Positions 55,909-64,000 of a stretch of 64,000 nucleotides of DNA are shown here, one piece after another; the first letter of the stretch is position 1, and each line of letters begins with the position of its first letter. Both the position numbers and the translations under genes were made by a program. The notes beneath the pieces are model-generated. The model saw only the letters and a list, made by a program, of their open reading frames with translations. It did not search any database and had not been told where the DNA came from. Source of the stretch: Omphiscola glabra (taxonomy: Eukaryota; Mollusca; Gastropoda; Lymnaeidae). Location of the stretch: positions 31,021,315 to 31,085,314 of the forward strand of contig OZ024794.1 of the NCBI GenBank assembly GCA_964017045.1. Reading direction: 5' to 3'.

Positions 55909-57219
55909 CTGTAGATAAATGAGATGTGTGGCGCAATTTTATTATTTAAGAATTTCCCTCTGCTCGCATTCCCCCCCCCCCCCCCCAAAACCCCGGCACT
56001 AAGGATAATGATAAACACCTTAAAGAGCTTAGATTGTAATTGTTCAGGGTCAGAATGGGTTTAAGAATTGCATGGGGGGGGGGGGGCGTGGGCATGAATC
56101 TTGTCTCAAAGTGCAGGGATGCTGTTAGGCGCACACCTGAATTTAGTTTCGCATCGCCTTACACTTAATCAAGTTAAAAAAACAAAAAAACAAAACAAAA
56201 AAGAGAGATGCTAGTGGGAATGTTTTTACTCAATGTAAATGTTGATTTTTTGTTATTTTGGCTTTATAATATGTAATATAAGATCTTAGATTTGCTAATC
56301 AAAATTGAATTTTAAAAAAAAAATTTAAGCCCCCCCCCCCCCCCCAAAAAAAAAAAAGATACGGTACGCCTTACCAGCGCGTGTCGTCACAAACGAGCAC
56401 TGTCCATCTGCCTTATTATTTGCGGGTCTTTTTGCTTTCACACTGCCAAACGTGCCTGAGACGGGGATATAACAGTAAAAATGTAAATTTAAAAAAAAAA
56501 TTGGAACTACAACTCAAACCCGGTTGCATAACTAACCTGCGGCGCATGCCCGGACATTTTGACGGAAATATAAGAATAAACCACAATCGAATCGTGTACG
56601 ATGTTTTCGTCAGAGTGGTAAAATACCCCAAGCACAATCTTCAAGTGTTGTGATTGTATGAACATGTTCCAACGATGAAGTGTGCCCCCATGTCACCTCT
56701 GAAACTGTCTCTTCGTGTCTGCATTGACCTATACCAATAATAAAATAGCCCCCCCACCCCCCCCCCCCCTTTTCCTTTTGATCACGGCCGACTAACCTTC
56801 CACTCTAACCTCGCATGCTCTATTATAAAGTGATCTCTCTCTCCCCCCTACCAATCTTAACACTATAGAAAAACGATTCTGTCTCTGAATATTAAGATTT
56901 ACTGCACATGCCCTAGCGATTCGGTGGCGTGTCTATCTAGCATTGTTTAGGCTCATTGGCTTCAGGAAACAATGAGAGAGAAAAACATTAGCCTCGCTAT
57001 TCAACGATTTTAGGGACTTGGTGTGGTTGGGGGGGGGGGGGGGGGGTAAGAGAGGACAACTCTCACAACAAACACATTACAAGGTTTTCGATAACGTTTT
57101 TGGTGGGTTTTTTTTGGGGTTGTGTGGGGGGACGAGACCCGGTATTTTTGTGGTATTCTGGAAACGCTGGATAATGGTACATCCACTACATTTTTTTTGT
57201 GTGTATCTTAACTTTTATT
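55909..57219. other. intergenic, no gene seen
   Basis: C-runs at 55971-55986, 56331-56345 and 56746-56769, G-run at 56075-56086 and 57029-57046. The frame at 56381-56653 is not recognisable. Confidence 0.5.
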
Positions 57220-57449
57220 TAGAGGTCAGAGGTTGTAGAATTTGTCGTAAAAAAAAACAAAAAAAAAACGATGCAGCTAGTGATAGGTGGTGTCATCCGT
57301 TTCCTGTCACGTGATTCCCCGCGTTGCAAGAGATGTGACTGCGAGGGCTTGTCTGATGAGACAATATTGTCATTAATTACTGGGCTCCAACGCGTCCACC
57401 ACCAGCAGGCTGGTTAGTGTGTTGTGTTGAATGCCACAGCAGCAGGCTG
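57220..57449. repeat. diverged duplicated block, copy 2
   Basis: Second copy of the block at 55202-55422. It carries CACGTGATTCC where copy 1 has CCCGTGATTCC, and the conserved 36-bp core at 57343-57378. Confidence 0.8.
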
Positions 57450-58980
57450 CTTTTCATTTACACTTCCCCCCCCCCCTGCCAGCGCACGTGTTTTATTTTA
57501 AATAAAAAAATATATATATATATATTTTTTACTTCCGTTCGTTGTCTATAGTGAGTGGGATCGGTTAGAGCCTGCCATTGACACATAAATATGATATACA
57601 TTTAGAAAGGCTCTGAAAGGCATAATTGGTGGGGGGGGGGGAGGGAGAGTTTTGGTGGGAATGGTCGGGAGGGAGTAGGGTTGGGAGTGGGGAGGAGATT
57701 CCAAACAATCACTTAGGTGTTATAAGAAATATGCACAGGGTATAGTCTGAAACCTGAAGATGCGTTTGTCTGTCTCCGTGCTTGTTGCTTTTGAAGGCTT
57801 CTTGACCCAAACTTCCACTTGTCCTTCCTCAGGTCTTCTTTCGCACTGTGTACATTTCTTATTGCTTCAACATGAACCCAGTGCTGCCCGGATTTTGTTG
57901 TAAATATGTGTTGCGAGCAGATCGTGTAACTTCACAGTCTGAAAAGTCGACAAACTTTCTCGAGTATTACTTAAATCAGGGTTGCCAAACGTACGGAAAT
58001 TTACATACAAGCCATACAATTTTTTTTTCCAAAGTCTTTTTAAATGTGTACTTAGAGAAAATGTTTTGTCAGTAAAAAAATTTTAAACTTTAAAATATTT
58101 CCCGGTAATTTTTTTTTTATTTATAGAGTTGGCAACTCTGACTTAGATGTATATCAGTTCGTTCGTCATTTGTTTGTCTCACAAGACTGAACATAACGTA
58201 CCGGTATTGCATAACAGAGAGGAGGTGGAACGAACGAAACTAAAGCTTGATTATTCAATTTAAAAAAAAAAAAAAATTATAAAAAAAAAACAACTACTTT
58301 ATAATAGGTTATTAATTTGTCTGTTATGTCCCGCCGTTGTGCACGTCCGTCCATTTCCTGCAAGAGTATCTGTTCCGTCATTGCCATGTAAGGTAATAGT
58401 TGTCAGTTCCTACTATACAATTAACCCGCACAGCCATATTTTTATAGCTGTTCATCATTGCAATGTTAAAGATAATATTTTTAAATCTGTTATTATTGCA
58501 TCAACGTAACCTCCCTCCAAGCTAAGTGCTACTTTAAATCCAAAAGTTAAATACAAAAGAAATGTCCGCCCCCGCCTACCCCCTTTTTTCCCCCTCTCGT
58601 TCATTTGTGGCCTCGCCTCGAGGAGTGCTTTATCCTTGTTGGCCGACGGCCAAACACGGTCTGAACTCCAGCACATCCTCTTCTTCCACACGGCAAACAG
58701 AGCCGGCGAGGGCTTAAATTGACCGCCCCAACATTTTTGGCACCTGTTCCGACAGACAGAGAGTCTGGCACGCAGAGACCCCGGGGGGGCCGACTGTCCC
58801 CCAATCTGTGTCTATCTCCCCGTGATTAGATCACAGCTTTACTCAGCCACGTAATTGCTTCGCGAATCTTTTCTTAGCTTGGATCGTCTTATTTAGACCA
58901 GATGTTTACCAATTTTTTAAATTTTCGGTCTCACTGGTTTTTAAATTATTTTTTTTTCTCATTTAAGGAAATCTTATAGC
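57450..58980. other. intergenic, no gene seen
   Basis: C-run at about 57467-57476, G-run at 57631-57640. No coding signal. Confidence 0.5.
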
Positions 58981-59183
58981 CAGTAGCGTAGTAAAAAAGT
59001 GTGTGTGTGGAAAGGGGGGGGGGGGGGAGGCCACACTGTCTGCCACGGATAGCACATTTTTCTTTATATATCAAATATATGGCTCAGTATTTTTGGCGAA
59101 CAATAACAGTTTGTTTCTTTTCATGATGGGGGTGGCAAAATTCTCTTGCACGTAGGTCGGCTCTAACCCTAGTTACGCCACTG
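58981..59183. mobile_element. hAT-like MITE, CAGTRGCGTAG family, diverged copy 4
   Basis: Starts CAGTAGCGTAGTAAAA and ends CTAGTTACGCCACTG. Flanks CTTATAGC and CTCATAGC match at 7 of 8. The ends match copies 1-3 but the interior differs, so this is a related subfamily. Confidence 0.75.
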
Positions 59184-61047
59184 CTCATAGCTTTATTATT
59201 TTTTCACCGACACACACATCCACCCCAATACTAAAAAAAAAATGTTTTCGTCATTTCATTTTTAGAGGGTGAACAATTTGAGAAATTAGTAAAACACGGT
59301 AAGGTTTTAAACCTGAAAAAAAGGAACGCAACAAAACAACGAATGTGTCGGCATGAAGCCTTCATCAGCGAACAAACATAAAAACGAGTAAAATTTAAAA
59401 ATATCAAAAAATTATAATGTAGCACTTAGCTCAGAAGTAGTGTCCAAGTGGGCAGCAAAAGATATGATACTCTCCAACAATTACACGGTACACCACGACT
59501 AAAACAAATAAAATAATAATAATACATTTTAGTAGTTGTTTCACCCGAAGCTAAAAACCCCGGCCAAACGCATGACTCCCAACGCAACAGGAGTAGCGAC
59601 TAACATGATTACTAGTTGACGTTGATGGATATGAGGCTTGAGTGGCGGCCAAAACCCATGCCGATGATTTTAGCTACGCGGCCGTGAGAAAGCAACCGTT
59701 TCGTCCCGCCACTACTCGTCCCGACCGAAAGACTCCTTGGGCGGTGGGGGTGGTAACGCAACACTTACCCTCCGGAGTGGAAGAAAAACCGTCCTGACTC
59801 ACGGAGAGTGGACTGTGGACGCTTTAAACGCATCGTCCTCGGCCGACCGGGCTTCCCCTAGGGGAAACCTTCAGTGCACTGGCATGTGTGGGGGAGCGCC
59901 CGGGGGGGGGGGCATTAAGAGCTCGCGCTCGACGGCCCACCGACGCCATCTTCTATGCGACATTTTCAGTAATTGTGTACCCTATTAACGGTACGTCTTG
60001 GACAAAGATATGTTAGATGTCTTGGTATAACACTAATTTATGCAAACACCCCTCCCCCCAAGTAGTGTCAACGCGGTTTTATTATATTTAAGTGCATACT
60101 AATAATCTGTGACTTTTTCTTCTCTTAGGCATTCTACATTGACATCCTAGCTAGCCCCTATGTCACGGCACATCAGTGTGCGCGGCACACCCGTTGCGAA
60201 GCTCTGCCTTATTATACGATAGTGAGGAGACCATTTCTCACCGTTGCGTCATACACGTGTACATTAACGATGATAATAACAACTAAAACCTATGTAACCA
60301 TAATTAATAATAATAATTTTTTTTTAAATATTAATAGAAGTAGTCGCAATATAATTAGACCTATTAATAATAATAATAATAATGATATTTAATCTTTGCA
60401 TTAGTTCTAATTGGAATATATCTGTACAAAAACAACAACATTTAAAGACAAAGATAACAAACTGCTCACCGTAATGATTTTTTTAAAAATAAAGTTCTGT
60501 TGAACAAACTGACCACATGTTTGAATCATTCAAATTGGATGCAATAATTATCACAAGGATTTGATTGCGAGCTCGAGAAAATAAAAACAAAGAAATAGTT
60601 CAACATAACTCTACATCTCATTTTTTACAAAATAAAATTTAATAGCTATAATAATAAAAAGCCACGAAATGTGTCGCAAGAATGTTTCGAATGTTACAAA
60701 AATAAATATTGGGAATTCCCACGTCTCACCACGCCGCGAATGGTTTGGGCAATCCATTAAGCAAAGATGCCAAAACACAAAGTGTCCACATTTGCGCTCC
60801 AAGAAAAAAAATAAATAAACAGAAACTGTTGTTCTAGCGCCACGTTCCCTGATTTCTTGCACGGACTTGTTGCCCCCTCCCACCCTTCCCCCCTCCCCAC
60901 CCACACCTTGACAATCGATGGTCGTTGTTTTCATTTCTTCAAACAGCGCCACGCTACTCATTTCGGTGTAACGTTTGGACGCGTCAGTTTAACAATGAAT
61001 TGGAGATTTATTCCCAAGGATTATTTTGAAATATGTTCAGACGAAAA
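59184..61047. other. intergenic, no gene confirmed
   Basis: GCTGATGAAGGCTTCATGCC in reverse orientation near 59350 resembles retroelement 3' sequence. A GC-rich stretch at 59640-59960 has a short frame and an AAGATGGCG-type motif on the minus strand. Neither can be assigned. Confidence 0.4.
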
Positions 61048-61277
61048 AGGCGGCTGGGTCACTTGGGTGGGTCACTTGGGTGGGTCACTTGGGTGGGTCA
61101 CTGGGGTGGGTCACTGGGGTGGGTCACTGTGGTGGGTCACTGGGGTGGGTCACTGGGTGGGTCACTTTGGTGGGTTACTGGGTGGGTCTCTTGTGTGGGT
61201 CACTGGGTGGGTCACTGGGTTTTTCAATTGGGTGGGGTACTTGGGTGGGTTACTGGGTGGGTCACTTGGGTGGGTCA
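61048..61277. repeat. 13-bp G-rich minisatellite (GGGTGGGTCACTT)
   Basis: About 17 irregular copies with 12- to 14-bp spacing. Long frames here are repeat artefacts. Confidence 0.92.
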
Positions 61278-62265
61278 AACAGAACTAATTCGGTTCCACT
61301 ATTATTGAGCGTTTGTTGCAAACGTTTTGAAATGCAGTTGTAATTCAAAGGATAATGTTTTTTTGTCATTAATATGTCCCCATCATGTAATTTGTCCTAT
61401 GATTATAATCCCCCCCCCCCCCCATATTTCCCGGCCTTTTATTAGACCCCATTTTATAGAACCAGAAACCCCCCCCCCCCCCCCACTCGACCCCGACAAA
61501 CACACAGTAAATTCCGTGTGATGATACACATCATAAATAGATACAGCAATTACCTATTTATACTTCTTTTTTAAGGCATCGATTGTAAATAAGAATTTCC
61601 CCAAAACAGTAATGGTTTTTAAATTTACTGCATCATGCTGCGGCGAACTCGACAGTAAATTTAACAACCCCTACAGACAAAGTTGTTCGTAGAGACCCGC
61701 TAACTACGCTAAATGATATTTTTTTACAATAACGCACCTGCCTTTGGTGCGTACTATTTTCTCTTCGGAAAATGAAATCGCCTCAATTTAAGTATGGTGT
61801 GAAAAAAAATATATTCGGTATGCACGTTACGCTCTGTACGTTATCGTTTGTGCGCAATTGTTTGTGCGTTAAACACACAAGAACACAGTGAAACACACAT
61901 ACACACAGTGCTGGTCAACTCCTGCATCCTGGTATATTTCCAGTCGTCTTGACTAAGTCTTGCCATTGGGTCAAACAGGCAAGGAGGAAAGCGTGAGCAT
62001 GACGAAGTCTCCATCACTTGAAACAAAATACAGCCCAAGACAAGGCTATCGCTCAGGTCGAAAATTGCCTTGGTCATCTTCACAGCGAGGGACGAAAAAT
62101 CACAGGATGGAAATCATATTATTCAGTATGGCAGACATAGCGTGTACGTCAAGATATGTGCTATGGGCGTCATATTGCTTTGTATCCATCAAAAAGCACT
62201 AAGGTAAAATGGTCAAGAGACATTTTACACCTGACGCTGCAATGTCTCTGAATCTTATCATACCT
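61278..62265. other. intergenic, no gene seen
   Basis: C-runs at 61411-61424 and 61470-61484; otherwise unique AT-rich sequence. TTTGGTGCGTACTATTTTC at about 61744 echoes the dispersed repeat at 45905. Confidence 0.45.
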
Positions 62266-62656
62266 TTCAATAGTTCATGTCTTTCATTAGTTCATGCCTT
62301 TCATAAGTTCATGCCATTCATTAGTTCATACCTTTCATTAGTTCATGTCTTTCATTAGTTCATACCTATCATTAGTTCATACATTTCATAAGTTCATACA
62401 ATTCATTAGTTCATACAATTCATTAGTTCATACAATTCATTAGTTCATACAATTCATTAGCTCATACATTTCATTAGTTTATGTCTTTCATTAGTTCATA
62501 CATTTCATTAGTTCATACCTATCAATAGTTCATACATTTCATTAGTTCATACAATTCATTAGTTCATACATTTCATTAGTTCATACATTTCATTAGTTCA
62601 TACCTTTCATTAGTTCATACATATCATTAGTTCATGTCTTTCATTAGTTCATGTCT
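62266..62656. repeat. 16/17-bp minisatellite (CATTAGTTCATACAATT)
   Basis: About 24 copies alternating TTTCATTAGTTCATAC and AATTCATTAGTTCATAC; some read TTCATGTC. Confidence 0.95.
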
Positions 62657-63071
62657 CTAAAAAGATTTTGTAACGTTCATTTATCAAGTCAGGGAACACG
62701 CGTAGGACTCAACGTCTGCTCACACACAGAGGCTCCTAAAGCGAGATATAAATAAAACATTTTTCCCGCCATGTTTTTGTTCTGAACCAAACAGTTTACA
62801 CCCCCCCTCTTCCCTGTGTAGAGGTCCACCCCCAACACACCCCCGCCACACACAAGCTGCCATATGCTAAGGGGTAATCATTCAACTTCCTGTTACAGCC
62901 TTAACCTCTTATCCCGGAAACTTTATGCTATTAAAGTGTATATATGCTGACACCACCACCCCCTTAACCACTCCATCCCCCACCCATACACATGTTTTCG
63001 TCATGTCTGAGAGTGTATATCTATTAGGGGTAAATTCGCTAAAATTACGAATAAAAAGTTTTTTAAAATGA
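62657..63071. other. spacer, no gene seen
   Basis: Unique sequence. Confidence 0.5.
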
Positions 63072-63240
63072 CCTAAATCTATCTCTCACCCTAACCTGAA
63101 CCCTAAATCTATCCCTCACCCTAACCTGAACCCTAAATCTATCCCTCACCCTAACCTGAACCCTAAATCTGTCCCTCACCCTAACCTGAACCCTAAATCT
63201 GTCCCTCACCCTAACCTGAACCCTAAATTAATCCCTAAAG
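63072..63240. repeat. 30-bp minisatellite with telomere-like CCCTAA
   Basis: Five to six copies of AAATCTATCCCTCACCCTAA plus CCTGAACCCT. Each unit contains CCCTAA twice across junctions, but not as a pure hexamer run. Confidence 0.93.
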
Positions 63241-64000
63241 AGGGTTTTGACCCTATCGGAATCAACGTTTTCACTCTCTCCCTAACTCTAAAAATGAGGA
63301 AAATGAAAAAAAAAACAAAGAAAAATGGCCAAAATTAATTATAAAATAAAGAAATAATGAAAACCCAACTTACAGTTTCATGGAATACACTTTTACACAC
63401 TTTATTTCAGTTTCCATCGACAATAATATCAAAAAATTAATGAAACACATTCTGGTCATCATCCAAATTCATTTCATAAAATGGCGGAGCACATTAACAT
63501 ATTGATAAGCCAACCAATGAAAATTTTGAAATTATAATTAATTAACCAATAAAAATATTCCACCGTCATATTAATGAAAATGTAACTATAAAAAATAAAA
63601 TAAAGGGTAGCGACTCCCAATAAACACGCACATGAAGTCAAGGTACTCCTTGTATAAAATAGCCCTATTTGGCATTCTTTTTTTTAATAATTAAATCTTG
63701 TCAGATTTTCAACTGTTATTTAAAGATAAGATCAAAAGTCCTACATTGATCATACTTAGTTGGAAATGAGTTTTTTTTTTTTAATTACACAGCACATAAA
63801 CATTTTCAGCTTAATTATGAATATTCTGATTAAAGACACACATTTTTTTAATTTTTTTTTTAAAACTGGAATAATTTAAACGTAAGACATTAAAGTAGTC
63901 TGAAGTGCAAAAGTCAGCAATCATAATGTGGAACCATAAGATCACAACACAAGAAATTGTATCATCATGTTTGTTATCGTAATTCTGGATGGCTTGTATT
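63241..64000. other. intergenic, no gene seen
   Basis: AT-rich unique sequence to the end of the window. Confidence 0.55.

Noticed and set aside
59737..59988. GC-rich frame that might be the 5' end of a LINE ORF
   Set aside because: Only a vague resemblance (LTHGEWTVDAL) to endonuclease N-termini; no reverse transcriptase motif nearby.
63072..63240. Telomere
   Set aside because: CCCTAA hexamers are not contiguous; the array is a 30-bp minisatellite and unique sequence continues on both sides.
1..64000. tRNA, rRNA or other standard RNA genes
   Set aside because: I found no sequence with a paired A and B box at proper spacing and cloverleaf potential, and no rRNA-like sequence; only SINE-like partial Pol III boxes were seen.

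Overview
The window is nuclear DNA from an animal, most likely a mollusc and probably a gastropod. The evidence is GT-AG introns, a metazoan Polycomb-group gene, a very large non-coding fraction, many animal-type hAT MITEs, and extreme minisatellite content. The taxon is inferred; the sequence does not prove it.

The only secure gene is at the left edge. Positions 185-265 and 521-3823 are the last two coding exons, on the + strand, of a Posterior sex combs/BMI1-type PCGF protein. The first exon carries the end of the RAWUL (ubiquitin-like) domain. The last encodes the end of that domain and then a tail of about 1,090 residues, rich in Ser/Thr/Pro/Gln and apparently disordered. The RING finger lies to the left of the window. 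A long 3' UTR probably follows; it holds four UGUAAAUA (Pumilio-type) elements in 55 nt and may run to a double AATAAA at 7884-7893.

From about 8 kb to 64 kb I see no convincing gene. This stretch is dominated by more than 25 tandem arrays, each with its own unit (13-71 bp), plus microsatellites and long C/G homopolymers. By summing my coordinates, arrays occupy roughly a fifth of the window. Several show higher-order structure: 71-bp units in a T-C-C pattern at 14.5 kb, 21-bp units in a trimer at 23.7 kb, and 18 nearly identical 43-bp units at 54.1 kb.

Mobile DNA consists mostly of short non-autonomous hAT-like elements with 8-bp target duplications. One group of five copies (12.2, 34.5, 37.2, 37.5 and 50.4 kb) looks like SPIN, a family known for horizontal transfer. 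A second group has CAGTGGCGTAG-type ends (12.5, 19.0, 32.4 and 59.0 kb). There are also a decayed hAT transposase (29.1-30.1 kb), a TA-flanked fold-back element (45.0 and 50.7 kb) and two copies of a tRNA-derived-SINE-like repeat (22.8 and 40.1 kb).

Three non-repetitive signals deserve follow-up. One is a promoter-like block at 47.37-47.60 kb with an X-box, a CRE, an E-box, a TATA-like box and three CCAAT boxes exactly 37 bp apart. Another is a diverged duplication (55.2 and 57.2 kb) that keeps a 36-bp core at 35/36 identity around a palindromic ACAATATTGT. The third is a possible first coding exon starting at 16127.
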